From NCBI RefSeq assembly GCF_000442255.1, contig NZ_KE557283.1:24300-88299 (forward strand): 64,000 bases of DNA, given 5' to 3'. The stretch comes from Salipiger mucosus DSM 16094. Its GTDB lineage: Bacteria > Pseudomonadota > Alphaproteobacteria > Rhodobacterales > Rhodobacteraceae. Positions 8,004 through 16,477 of the stretch are shown here, piece by piece (the stretch's first letter is position 1; each line of letters begins with the position of its first letter). The position numbers and the translations under genes are program-made. The notes under the pieces were generated by a model. The model made no database searches. It worked only from the letters and a program-made list of their open reading frames with translations, and was not told the DNA's origin.

Positions 8004-8967
8004 GACGGGTCCTCCGCTTGCGTTGTCTGGGGAGAGCCTCCGGTTCCTCGCGATGATCCGGGTCGATGAGATTCCACTCGTCGGCGCGGAAGATGTTGCG
8101 CGAGAGGGGACAACCTTCCTGCATGGCCCAGGCATCGGCGAAGTGATCCAGGTCCAGCGAGGCGTCGTCGGAGATCAATGCCCGTTCAATGGCACCGATG
8201 ATGGTCTCGATCACGCGACCGAACCTGTAGCGTGAGGCGTGGAACAGCCTGTCCAGGAGGTCTTCGTCGGACGGAGGTTCCAGCCCCGCCCTGGCGCAGA
8301 AGTGCTCGATCACCCCATCGAACGTGTCGCCGTCCGCCACGACGGAAACGGGTGGCAGTTGAACGGAGGAGAACCGCCGCTGGACCTGGGGGTCGGAGCG
8401 GACGATATCGCGCAATTGCTCGGTGCCCGAGAGTACCACGATGATCGGATGGTCGCCCTGCATGAGGGCCTTCACCGCCCGCAGGATGAGATTCCGGTCG
8501 GCACAGAAGAGATCGTGCGCCTCGTCGATCCAGAGGACCGTCACACCCAGCATCGTCAGGCGGTCGCGCAGGAGCTGCCACATGCCCCAGGCCTCTCGGC
8601 GCGAGGACACTTCGGGGTAGCCGCTGCGCTCCAGCAGCTCGAGCGTCATGCTCTTGAACGTGGCCGGGCTCGGCACGACGCTGGAGAGGTAGTGCGGTCG
8701 CCCGTCCTGTCCTTCCGCCAGCACGGGATGCTTTCGGAGCGCGCGTGCCACCAGCGTGGATTTCCCGCCCCCCCGGCCATCGACGACGAGTACGCCCCGG
8801 CTTTCGCCGGTGGATGTCATCCGCACCGGGTCGGGCAGCAGGTGCCCCTCCTCGTCGCGGCGGAGCAGGCGATCGAGCTGGGTGGTGAAGTCCGCATCCC
8901 GGTTCGTCCCGATATGGAGGCCCCGAAGGGCCTCCAATGTGCGGTCGATCTCTGCGAAGTCGGGCAT
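7996..8967 (-). CDS. tnsC: TnsC/TniB-family AAA+ ATPase
   Basis: This 323-residue AAA+ protein would link target selection by TniQ to the TnsA/TnsB transposase. Walker A is VVDGRGGGKSTLV (GRGGGKST, residues 64-71) and Walker B is VLWIDEAHDL (D148, E149). A sensor-like VVLSGTEQL segment follows. The length is that of TniB (about 300-330) rather than Tn7 TnsC (about 550). The C-terminus is very basic (RQRKRRTRRG), consistent with DNA or partner binding. The start at 8967 lies three bases after the tnsB stop, and the stop overlaps tniQ. Confidence 0.9.
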   Translation of the reverse strand: MPDFAEIDRTLEALRGLHIGTNRDADFTTQLDRLLRRDEEGHLLPDPVRMTSTGESRGVLVVDGRGGGKSTLVARALRKHPVLAEGQDGRPHYLSSVVPSPATFKSMTLELLERSGYPEVSSRREAWGMWQLLRDRLTMLGVTVLWIDEAHDLFCADRNLILRAVKALMQGDHPIIVVLSGTEQLRDIVRSDPQVQRRFSSVQLPPVSVVADGDTFDGVIEHFCARAGLEPPSDEDLLDRLFHASRYRFGRVIETIIGAIERALISDDASLDLDHFADAWAMQEGCPLSRNIFRADEWNLIDPDHREEPEALPRQRKRRTRRG

Positions 8968-8970
8968 GGC

Positions 8971-11118
8971 TCACTCCTCCTCGATCGAGAAGCCGCCACC
9001 GCCGCGGCGCGGGCGGGGCTTGACGGCGGCCGGATCTGAAGGCCGTGCCGACGAGGTCTCCGAGGTGGGCGCGGGGATCGCCTGGCCGGGCTCACCGTCG
9101 GAGGGATGATCGGGCTCGGACCGGCTGAACTCTGTTCCCAGAAAGACATTCTGCTCTGTGTGGGCCACGCGTTCCTCGCCCCAGTCTTCCACGAGCAGAC
9201 CTGCGAGCTGCGTCGCCTCGGCATTGCGTTGCTGGATCGCGTGTACGGCCTCGACGATGGCGTCCAGATTGAACGTCGTCGCATTCGGCCGGGAGGCCTT
9301 GGCGTCGTTGACAGCATTGAGCCAGCACTGCGCGGGCACACCTTCCAATCCATGGAAGACTGTCGGGATCTCGTACCAGTCGCTGCCGAGCCGGACACCG
9401 ATCGTGCCGATGTCCTTCGGATGCCAGCGGACATCCACCTTGTGAGGATCCTTTCGCATCATCCAGTCGGCGAGCAGCTTCGAGTGGTAGCGCACGCCCA
9501 TCATCGTGATGCCCTCCTTGGACAGGACACGCTTCTCGCGCCGGCCGAAGATGAGGCGGCACCGTCGCATGTCCGGCGGCGGCATGACGCCCCATTCCTT
9601 CGTCAGGCGACGCCAGCAAGCGACAGGCGTTTCGCCGCCCAGCCCGGAATGCGGCGTGTTGTGGTAGATATCGACCGTCCAGCGGACGAGCGCGAAGGAA
9701 AGATCCTCGAGAGTGAGCGACGCTCTCGTCTCGGGATCGGCGTCTCCCTTGCTGACGACATCGGAGAATGTCCGGCCGGCCAGGCGTGGGCAGAGGCCGA
9801 GAGCGATCGTACCGAAGATGCGCTCTCCGCGCCCCCTGAACTCCGGCAGTCCCGCGGCCGCGCGCATGAAGACAATCTCGAGATCCGAGCACGCGTTTCG
9901 GAACGCTTCGGATTTGAAGGCGGCGCCGCAGTCGGTCACGACCTGTTCGGGCGTCCCGTGCATGTCCCAGGAGCTCAGGGCGCCGACGGCGTCGGACCAC
10001 TTGCCCTTGTTGGTCGTGACCATCTGCAGAACCTGGACGGCTGCACTGGCCTTTGGTGACGGCGAAAGAACCATTCCAAGGATACAGCGCGTTGTCGCGC
10101 AGATCGCGAGTGTAAGCGTCCACCGCCTCTTGCTGTCGTCCAAACCGATCGCGTCGAGTTCAGCCTCGGTCATCATGTCGTAGAGACCGGTGGCCCGCAT
10201 CAATGTGATGACGTCGACAGTCCATTCATCGATCTCGACCCGCTCGAGCGGTCTCGTGAGCCCGAGCCCGTCTCCCACCGGGCGGAACTTCTTGCGTGCG
10301 GCGTCCTCGCCATCGCGCGCCGCCTTCACGACGAAGGGATCCAACGCCTTGATCGCACGGCGGACGGTCTCGCGGCTCGGTGTGCGAAGCGGCGGCAGGC
10401 CGTCTTCTTCGCGTTCCTCGTTGCATTGCCGGAACGCGATCTGGACATTCTCGTGGATGACCTTCTGCGTCGGGCGGTCGCGGCTGAGATACCCTCTGAC
10501 CTGCTCCAGCATGAGCCCGATCGCTTCGGGCTCCATCTCGCGGGAGCAGTTGCCGCGCTTGTGCATGGCATCAATCAGGCCGCCGGTTCCGAAGGTTTCG
10601 GACGCGCCAAGCCAGCGGCGCATCGTGCGGGGGCTCGGTTGTTCTCGGAAATCGTAGGACTTGCTGGGATCGCCCGCGCCAGTCGGGTTCAGGTTGCGCA
10701 CGTAGAAGACCGCGCGCGCCATGAGGACCTCGGAGTTTTCGGCGATCGACTTGTCCGTCCGCTTGATCTTTCCCTCGGCCTCCAGCTCGCGGAAGGCCTC
10801 GACATAGGCGGATTTCTTCGACACCCGGGCGGCACTCTTTGGGTCGAGCTCCGAGACCAGTGAAGAGCTGGCGACGAGTCGTTTTGCGGCCCTGTCCGGA
10901 AGGAAGTAGCCCGGATCGTGGCGGAGGCGCCCCTTCGCCCCAAGCCGGCTGAGCTGCGCGTGCGAAAACTGGCGCGAAAGGCCGGCCCCGGCCTCGGTGG
11001 CCATGACGTAGCCCTCCTCGTTGCTCGAGGTCGGACGGTAGGCGATGCCTTCGATCGTGACGCGATCGTAGGTGCCGAGGGCGTAGCGGGCATTGTCGAG
11101 ATCGAACTTCAGATCCAT
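8971..11118 (-). CDS. tnsB: TnsB/TniA-family DDE transposase
   Basis: This 715-residue Mu/TnsB-type transposase should bind the transposon ends and join their 3' ends to the target. Helix-turn-helix-like sequence fills the first 270 residues. The retroviral-integrase-like core shows VEIDEW (D297), VVTDCGAAF (D396) and RGRGERIFG (E432), so all three acidic residues are present. A Mu C-terminal-like beta domain follows, and the tail is proline/serine-rich with an acidic end (FSIEEE), a likely contact for TnsC. The ATG overlaps the tnsA stop as ATGA, so TnsA and TnsB are probably made in matched amounts. Confidence 0.93.
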   Translation of the reverse strand: MDLKFDLDNARYALGTYDRVTIEGIAYRPTSSNEEGYVMATEAGAGLSRQFSHAQLSRLGAKGRLRHDPGYFLPDRAAKRLVASSSLVSELDPKSAARVSKKSAYVEAFRELEAEGKIKRTDKSIAENSEVLMARAVFYVRNLNPTGAGDPSKSYDFREQPSPRTMRRWLGASETFGTGGLIDAMHKRGNCSREMEPEAIGLMLEQVRGYLSRDRPTQKVIHENVQIAFRQCNEEREEDGLPPLRTPSRETVRRAIKALDPFVVKAARDGEDAARKKFRPVGDGLGLTRPLERVEIDEWTVDVITLMRATGLYDMMTEAELDAIGLDDSKRRWTLTLAICATTRCILGMVLSPSPKASAAVQVLQMVTTNKGKWSDAVGALSSWDMHGTPEQVVTDCGAAFKSEAFRNACSDLEIVFMRAAAGLPEFRGRGERIFGTIALGLCPRLAGRTFSDVVSKGDADPETRASLTLEDLSFALVRWTVDIYHNTPHSGLGGETPVACWRRLTKEWGVMPPPDMRRCRLIFGRREKRVLSKEGITMMGVRYHSKLLADWMMRKDPHKVDVRWHPKDIGTIGVRLGSDWYEIPTVFHGLEGVPAQCWLNAVNDAKASRPNATTFNLDAIVEAVHAIQQRNAEATQLAGLLVEDWGEERVAHTEQNVFLGTEFSRSEPDHPSDGEPGQAIPAPTSETSSARPSDPAAVKPRPRRGGGGFSIEEE

Positions 11119-11795
11119 CAGACTTGCTTTCCGTTGAACACGTTGGAGGCGGGCGCGATGCGCTCGTGGCGCTCGAGTTCGAGATGGCGGGAGCGGACGA
11201 GACGCAGCAGGGCGCGGAAGCCCATCGCGCCGAGACCGATCTCTTGCGTGAGATCGGCGAGGGATCTGACCCCGGTCATTTCCCTGACGACGTCGGCCGC
11301 GGCGGCATCGGCCGCCGCGTCGCGTGCGCGCACCGCGTGGAGCAAGCGCGCGTTGTGGCGGGTGGTCGGGTCGAAGTCGTGCTTCGTCAGCAGGCGAAAA
11401 TCGGTGACGGCCCCGTATTCCACCGCCTGCGACGCGACCGTCGAGAGTTCCTCGAGGAAGGCGATCTTCTGGCGCGCCCGCGGGCGGACCGCGTAGGCAA
11501 CCCGCCGGCCGTCCCGTCGCACGACCAGGAAGTCGACGTAGTGAGAATGGACCTCCCCATCTTCGTCATGCCATTCGAGCTCGACCTGCTCGAACAGATC
11601 CTGTGTCTGCGGGTGGATCGCCAGGCACAGGCAGCATTCGAGCTCGTCATGGCTCTCGAGCTGGACCAGACGCCCATGGTCGTCGCCGAGGACGATCTGA
11701 CCGGTGAAGTGCCCCTTGCTGGCGATGGCCACGTCGCGATCGGCGAGGCTGGGATCGGGAAGCCGGACGGCCTCCTGGTTGGTAGAAAGAGACAT
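11118..11795 (-). CDS. tnsA: TnsA-like endonuclease, catalytic lysine position altered
   Basis: In Tn7, TnsA cuts the 5' ends so that the element is excised. The start chosen is ATG 11795 (MSLSTNQEAV), seven bases after a GAGGG site; a longer frame reaches 11885 without one. The 225-residue protein has the TnsA N-terminal nuclease layout: ESHDEL (acidic residues 47 and 51), then HYVDFLVV with D88. The strand that normally ends in a Q/E-x-K pattern reads VAYAVRPR here, so an Ala and an Arg (R104) occupy the positions expected for the acidic/Gln residue and the catalytic Lys. This may be a weakened or inactive nuclease, or my alignment may be off by a few residues. The family call rests on this motif order and on its place before tnsB. 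Confidence 0.75.
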   Translation of the reverse strand: MSLSTNQEAVRLPDPSLADRDVAIASKGHFTGQIVLGDDHGRLVQLESHDELECCLCLAIHPQTQDLFEQVELEWHDEDGEVHSHYVDFLVVRRDGRRVAYAVRPRARQKIAFLEELSTVASQAVEYGAVTDFRLLTKHDFDPTTRHNARLLHAVRARDAAADAAAADVVREMTGVRSLADLTQEIGLGAMGFRALLRLVRSRHLELERHERIAPASNVFNGKQV

Positions 11796-12792
11796 GGATA
11801 TGCCCTCGTGTTGATCGGTGGGATCGCCGCCCCCGGACGGGGCGACGCAAGCGATCATCGACGCGGCCGAGACGCGGCGCCGCATTGCACGGCATTAGCC
11901 GTGTCCGGGGCGCGCGATTGGCCACATCTTTCCCATTCTCCGAAGCGGTTTTGCCACGGAGCCGGGAGATCGAGTTTCGAGGGCGGAGGTCTTGCTTGAG
12001 GTCGAGTGCAGATCCTGCTACTCGTTCCTCCATGAAAACCAAGCGGGTTCCGATCCGCCCTACTTTCGAACGCTCGATCCGTTGCCGCGGATCGGGCGTT
12101 TTCGATTGAGATGGCTATCCTCTACATCAGACGCTCCTTTCATTTGCGAAACCACGAGGGCAAGTCGCGCTTCCCCTCCGTGGCCAGAAGCCTAGACAGC
12201 GGCGTACAGAGAGCAAGGTTTTTTTATGGTTTTTCATACACTTGTCCGATACGCCACCGCCTTTCATTATTCGCACAATGCTTTTCGCCAGTTCTGGTAC
12301 TGACGAATCCATCAAGCCCAACAATTGGTCGTTGGAGTGGGCCCGCTGGCAAATCCGAACACGAGAAAGCCGCCTGCGAAAAAGTCGTCAGGCGGCTCGC
12401 GTGCAATCGGTAGAGCTGTGCAGAAATCTCGATGACACGATCGCTCCGCCAGAAATTCCGCACGCTTCAGGGCGACGAATACCGGACAATTCAGGAGTGA
12501 TTCGTTGTTCGAGATGGCAGCTGAACACCGTCGAGCGCGCCGGGGCGGCTCAGCGTATTACGGCGTACACCGTGGTGACGATATGCGTGTTCAGGCTCAT
12601 GAAACGAGTCATATTGAATAGCCCTCGAATGGGTCAACACCGTTTTTCGCAAATTTATTGCGAGTCCGGTCGCGTTGCGTCATGACTTCACCGGCCAGTG
12701 CGCTGGCGGTGACCGCCGGGCATGCAGCATGCCAAGACAACAGCACGAGGCACGAGCCGCGCCTGCGCTCTGTCGCTGCCGGATGGAGCGTG
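11796..12792. other. Long non-coding region beyond tnsA
   Basis: Nearly 1 kb holds no convincing gene. It should contain the tnsA promoter and, by Tn7 analogy, the right transposon end with TnsB sites. I noticed AT-rich patches (around 12217-12240), TTTCATTTGCGAAA- and TTCATTATTCGCAC-like motifs near 12139 and 12271, a terminator-like hairpin (12069-12102, listed) and a second hairpin AGCCGCCTG/CAGGCGGCT at 12368-12397. None could be matched to the left flank well enough to call an end. Confidence 0.4.
12069..12102 (+). terminator. Rho-independent terminator with no gene upstream
   Basis: A 13-bp stem, AACGCTCGATCCG with CGGATCGGGCGTT (one G-T pair) and a 6-base loop, is followed by TTTT when read rightward. 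No rightward gene lies between tnsA and this point, so it may end a small untranslated RNA or limit read-through into the transposon flank. Confidence 0.65.
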
Positions 12793-14370
12793 TCAGCGGG
12801 ACATCGCACCAGCGCCGCGATCCTCCAGGGACTCCAGGAAGTCGATCAGCAGCTCTATCTGGTCATCAGTGATCAGCGCGTGTGATGCCAGGATCGGCGA
12901 TATCGCATCGATCTCTGCAGGCTCCATCAGGTGCGCCCCGTCCTCGGCATAGACACGCGCATTCCTATAGGGATCGAGATGCTGCCGTATGGCCTCGACG
13001 AGCGTTCCGGCTTGCCCATTGTGAAAGTAAGGCGCCGTGAGCGTCACGTTTCGCAAGGGCGGCGTCCGGAACAGGAAGCGATCACCGGGCATGCCGGTGG
13101 CGTAGACCCGGCCCAAGTCCTTCTCGTCGCGACGATCGGGCACGCCGACGGAATGAAATCCGAAATCGCTGAAGATGGCACCGGAATGGCAGACCGCGCA
13201 TTTGCCGATGCCATAGAAGAGAAGCGCGCCGCGTTTCTGGTCCTCCGAGATCGCGGACAGATCCCCGGCGAGGTACCGATCCCAGGGCGTGTCCCGGGAC
13301 TGGAATTCGATCTCGATGTAATGCGCGAGAGCATTGCCGAGATGGGAAGGGCGCACCTCGTCGGCGGTCGCAACTCCGTAGCTCTCGCGAAACAGCGCCC
13401 GGTAACTTTCCGCCTCGGATTGCCCGCGCGCGTCGTCGCCGAAAAGGCGGCGCGCAACGCGGGCGAGAACTGCCTCCGGTGCCGGCGTGCCTGCAGCATC
13501 AGGGGCGAGAGCGTTGGACGCGCCAGGCTCGCCGAGCATCTCGACCGGGACGAAGATCGGCCGCACGGATTGCAGCGCCATGAGGTTCTCGAACCTCCCC
13601 GTCACGAGCGTCTCGGGCAACACGAACGCGCCCTGACCTGCGGTCGTTAGGGCCTGCAGGCGGCCGTCCCAGAGCATCGCCGAGACATCGTTGTGATCGC
13701 GGTTCCACAAATCCGGCACGTTGCGCGCCGGCACGTTGGGCAACCACTCCGGCGACACGTCCAGACGTGCCTCCAATGCCGCGCCGCCGGCCGTCGCAGC
13801 AGCAAGCCCGTGGCAGGTGGCGCAAGAGCGCTCCCCCTGCCCGCTAAGCGCCGGATCAAAGAAGAGCCTCTTTCCGAGCCGGAACTTCGGGTCAGGGACA
13901 TCCTCCTTCACCGGCAGCGGCGCGAGCCCGTACAACCGGGCCGCGACACGCAGATGCGCATCGAGCGCCTCCACATCGGCACGCCCCGCCCGAAGGTCCG
14001 GGTAGGACGGATCCGCGGTCGCGGCGAGACGCAGAGCCGCGAGCGCATGCCGCGACACGCCCTCCGACAGCAGCTGTTCGGTCAGCGCTGCATAGCGCTT
14101 GCACGGCAGACGGCCGATCTCGAGGGCGTGCTCCAACCGGGACGCCTGCGCCGCATCGAGACGATCCCGGGTCTCCGCTGAAGCATCCGCGGTGCGCAGG
14201 GCCTGATCGCAGGCGGCGGCAAGGGCACGGAGGTCATCTCCCGCCCGGTGCATCAGGACCCGCGGACGCAGCTCTGCCAGGTACAGCCAGATCGGCATCG
14301 AGAGGCCAACGCCGATGATGGCGATCCGGAACAGGATGTCGAGCACGGCGCGAAGACGCACCGGTCTCAC
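12793..14370 (-). CDS. His-Xaa-Ser system-associated MauG-like di-heme protein, larger
   Basis: This 525-residue protein of the di-heme cytochrome c peroxidase/MauG family starts with a membrane segment (about residues 10-32), which would anchor it facing the periplasm. Two haem c motifs are visible: CATCH (C183-H187) and CAVCH (C391-H395). FRTPPLRNVTLTAPYFHNG is a typical family motif. The N-terminal ~150 residues before the first haem site are helical and unrecognised. MauG proteins use a high-valent di-haem state to oxidise protein side chains, so a role in finishing a peptide modification in the Hxs pathway is plausible. GTG at 14370 overlaps the stop of the gene before it (GTGA). It is the last gene of the operon. 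Confidence 0.82.
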   Translation of the reverse strand: MRPVRLRAVLDILFRIAIIGVGLSMPIWLYLAELRPRVLMHRAGDDLRALAAACDQALRTADASAETRDRLDAAQASRLEHALEIGRLPCKRYAALTEQLLSEGVSRHALAALRLAATADPSYPDLRAGRADVEALDAHLRVAARLYGLAPLPVKEDVPDPKFRLGKRLFFDPALSGQGERSCATCHGLAAATAGGAALEARLDVSPEWLPNVPARNVPDLWNRDHNDVSAMLWDGRLQALTTAGQGAFVLPETLVTGRFENLMALQSVRPIFVPVEMLGEPGASNALAPDAAGTPAPEAVLARVARRLFGDDARGQSEAESYRALFRESYGVATADEVRPSHLGNALAHYIEIEFQSRDTPWDRYLAGDLSAISEDQKRGALLFYGIGKCAVCHSGAIFSDFGFHSVGVPDRRDEKDLGRVYATGMPGDRFLFRTPPLRNVTLTAPYFHNGQAGTLVEAIRQHLDPYRNARVYAEDGAHLMEPAEIDAISPILASHALITDDQIELLIDFLESLEDRGAGAMSR

Positions 14371-15593
14371 CGATCATGCTCTGGATCGAAGTCCAGCGTC
14401 GCCAGGAACGCGACTAGGTCCTTGACCTCCTCGTCGCTGAGTTCGACCGCATAGCTCGGCTCCCCCGACCACCGCGCGATCTTCTGATAGAGTTCCGCCC
14501 GCTCGCGGGCCGACAACTTGCTGGTATTGATTTCTGCCAAGGGATCGACATGGGCGCTGATCGCGCCGGCGAGGTGCGGTTCGATGCCGGAATGGGAATA
14601 GGGCGCGGTCTTCGTGACGTTGTAAAGCGGCGGCGTGCGGAAGGCGTAGCGATCCCGCGGGTCCTGGGTGAAGTTGTAGCGGCCGTAATCGATCCCGAAC
14701 CCGTTAAAGCCGAAGCCGAACTGCGCGAACGGGATCGCGTGGAAGGTAAGATCCGAGAAATATGGACCGCTATGACAAGCGGCGCATTGCCCGCGCCCAT
14801 AGAAGAGCAGACCGCCGGCCAGCTCCCGATCCGTCAGCCTCTGCCCGTCGAACACGAAGCGATGGAGTTTCGTGTCCCGCACGCGGAATTCGGATCGTAT
14901 GAAGGCGGCGAGGGCCTCGGCGATCTGCAGGTAGGTCAGCTCATCGACCTTCAGGTCAAACGCCTCGGACAGGGGCGCGGCGATCTCTGGGCTGGCGCGG
15001 ATTCGGCGGGCGATCTCCTGGTGAACCTCGGCCGCGGCACCGACTTCGCCCTGGCGAAGCCATTCGGTATCATCGCTTTCCCCGATCATCTCGCGGAATT
15101 CCACCGGCGGCAGATGCGCGGTCACGACCAGCGGATCGTCGGACGGTGCCATCGTGCCGAACTGGCTCCGAATTTCGCCCGAGCTGGCATCCACCCGGCC
15201 ATCCCAGAAGAAGACATCGAAGCCGATCCCGCCGCGTCCCCAGAGCGCGAGCGTGTTGCGCGAGAGTACCCCGGCCGGGCTCTTCATCCGCTCGACTCCT
15301 TTGCCGATACCGCCCGCGCCATGGCCGAGCGGCAAGCCGTCGGCGGAGCCGAACTCGTCGAGGTGGCAGCTGCGGCAAGAGACGTTTCGCGTCAACGACA
15401 GGAGTTCGCTCTCGAAGAGGCGCTCACCAGCCGCCGCCTTTTCCGGGTCGAGTTCGGGCCAGAGCTCTTCGGCGGGACGCAGGCCGTTCTCGAGCACGGC
15501 CTCTCGCAGAACGGCCTCGCGCATGGTTTCGGCCATGGCGGGGACGGCGCAGCCCAGGGCGAGCGCGATCAGGAGCCTAGTAGCGGATTTCAT
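14367..15593 (-). CDS. His-Xaa-Ser system-associated MauG-like di-heme protein, smaller
   Basis: The 408-residue product has a cleavable signal peptide (about residues 1-21, ending AMAE) and two haem c sites, CRSCH (C73-H77) and CAACH (C270-H274), with the family motif FRTPPLYNVTKTAPYSHSG. It should be a periplasmic di-haem oxidase of the MauG/CcpA type. Its start overlaps the preceding gene by 17 bases, and its stop overlaps the next di-haem gene. Two MauG-like proteins side by side with HxsABCD match the gene neighbourhood described for His-Xaa-Ser loci. The actual substrate is unknown. Confidence 0.84.
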   Translation of the reverse strand: MKSATRLLIALALGCAVPAMAETMREAVLREAVLENGLRPAEELWPELDPEKAAAGERLFESELLSLTRNVSCRSCHLDEFGSADGLPLGHGAGGIGKGVERMKSPAGVLSRNTLALWGRGGIGFDVFFWDGRVDASSGEIRSQFGTMAPSDDPLVVTAHLPPVEFREMIGESDDTEWLRQGEVGAAAEVHQEIARRIRASPEIAAPLSEAFDLKVDELTYLQIAEALAAFIRSEFRVRDTKLHRFVFDGQRLTDRELAGGLLFYGRGQCAACHSGPYFSDLTFHAIPFAQFGFGFNGFGIDYGRYNFTQDPRDRYAFRTPPLYNVTKTAPYSHSGIEPHLAGAISAHVDPLAEINTSKLSARERAELYQKIARWSGEPSYAVELSDEEVKDLVAFLATLDFDPEHDR

Positions 15594-15975
15594 GGATTCC
15601 GATCACATCCTGCAGATCTGTGGCCTTTGCCTCGATGGCCCTGAGCGCCATGTAGCCGAGCGCCGCCTCGTCGAGACCGAGCAGCACCAATCGCTTCCGG
15701 AGCAGATCGTAGTCCTGGCAATCTATCAGCGCGATCTCGCTGGCCTCGAGCTCCCGGACGGTCTCCTCGGAGGGGGCGGCCTCCAGGTTCTGCTTGGCCA
15801 GGAGATGCGCGCGCATGGACCGATCGCAGCGATAGGTCGCTTCCTGGTAGGAGGGTTCAGCAATGAGGATCACCCCCCAGATCCAGAGCGGCGGAGCGAG
15901 CTGACCGATCAGCACGCCGCCGGCGAGGACCAAGGCATAGCGGACCCGGTTACTTCGCAACAATATTGAGCGCAT
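15577..15975 (-). CDS. Small membrane protein of the His-Xaa-Ser system (TIGR03982-like)
   Basis: This 132-residue protein has one N-terminal membrane segment (about residues 12-38, YALVLAGGVLIGQLAPPLWI) followed by a soluble, mostly helical, acidic domain with two cysteines (TYRCDRS and LIDCQDY). Its length and position between HxsA and the MauG-like genes fit the small accessory protein family known from Hxs loci; the exact family name is from memory. The start at 15975 overlaps the hxsA stop by 26 bases and has no obvious ribosome site, consistent with coupled translation. It might tether or chaperone periplasmic partners, which is a guess. Confidence 0.65.
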   Translation of the reverse strand: MRSILLRSNRVRYALVLAGGVLIGQLAPPLWIWGVILIAEPSYQEATYRCDRSMRAHLLAKQNLEAAPSEETVRELEASEIALIDCQDYDLLRKRLVLLGLDEAALGYMALRAIEAKATDLQDVIGIHEIRY

Positions 15976-16477
15976 CCAGGACCTCGGGAGTGATCGTGCC
16001 GGTGATCTTCAGGTCCCAATCCTTCTGGAACTTGCTGAGCGCGGTCTTGGTCCCGGTCCCGACGATCCCGTCGATCGCACCGGTATAATAGCCGTAAGTG
16101 TAGAGCGCCGTCTGGACGCGCTTGACGATCGCAGTGAAGGCCGCGCTGTTGCCCGGCAGCGTCTTCGGGGCCTGGGGCGCGCGCGGCAGGACATAGGAGG
16201 GGGGCGTGCTGTTGCTCGAGGGCGGCGACGGTCGATAGCTTCCGCCGCCCGAATAGCCCCCGCCGGAAGACGAGCGGTGACTGCCATGTGACCCGTGGCT
16301 CGAATGCGACCGGTGACCGGCAAGCGCGTAGCTGTGCTCGCCCCGGAGGATCTGGAAAAGCGAGGGCGAATGGTCGTCGTCGTGATCCAGCCGCGGTGGC
16401 GCGACGACGGCCTGCGCGGTCTGCGGCAAGTACCCGGCCGCCGCGAGCGTGATTGCGAACTTTCCGATCTTCTTCAT
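15950..16477 (-). CDS. hxsA: His-Xaa-Ser repeat protein HxsA, predicted modification target
   Basis: The 175-residue product begins with a clear signal peptide (MKKIGKFAITLAAAGYLPQT, cut near AQA). An acidic stretch follows (DHDDDHSP), then five perfect tandem His-Xaa-Ser triplets at residues 55-69 (HRS HSS HGS HGS HRS). Next come a Gly/Ser/Pro-rich linker and a C-terminal peptidoglycan-binding domain (residues about 115-174, VQTALYTYGYYTGAIDGIVG and LSKFQKDW). This is the architecture predicted for the substrate of the two radical SAM enzymes encoded just upstream. It is probably exported and held at the cell wall. ATG 16477 overlaps the hxsC stop as ATGA. Confidence 0.9.
   Translation of the reverse strand: MKKIGKFAITLAAAGYLPQTAQAVVAPPRLDHDDDHSPSLFQILRGEHSYALAGHRSHSSHGSHGSHRSSSGGGYSGGGSYRPSPPSSNSTPPSYVLPRAPQAPKTLPGNSAAFTAIVKRVQTALYTYGYYTGAIDGIVGTGTKTALSKFQKDWDLKITGTITPEVLDALNIVAK
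16271..16315 (-). repeat. Five tandem His-Xaa-Ser codon triplets in hxsA
   Basis: Forty-five bases encode HRS-HSS-HGS-HGS-HRS without interruption. The repeat unit is nine bases. In the Hxs model this is the stretch that is modified; the chemistry is unknown. Confidence 0.9.

Larger units (their letters stand above)
6165..11795 (-). mobile_element. Tn7-like transposition module (tnsA-tnsB-tnsC-tniQ)
   Basis: Four leftward genes encode a TnsA-like endonuclease, a TnsB/TniA DDE transposase, a TnsC/TniB AAA ATPase and a TniQ/TnsD target-selection protein. The order and the ATGA or short overlaps match Tn7-like and Tn5053-like elements. The coordinates cover the genes only; the transposon ends were not identified. 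By analogy with Tn7 the right end should lie beyond tnsA (11796-12790), and cargo, if any, to the left of tniQ. No Cas gene or CRISPR array is present, so this is not a CRISPR-associated transposon as seen here. Confidence 0.88.
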
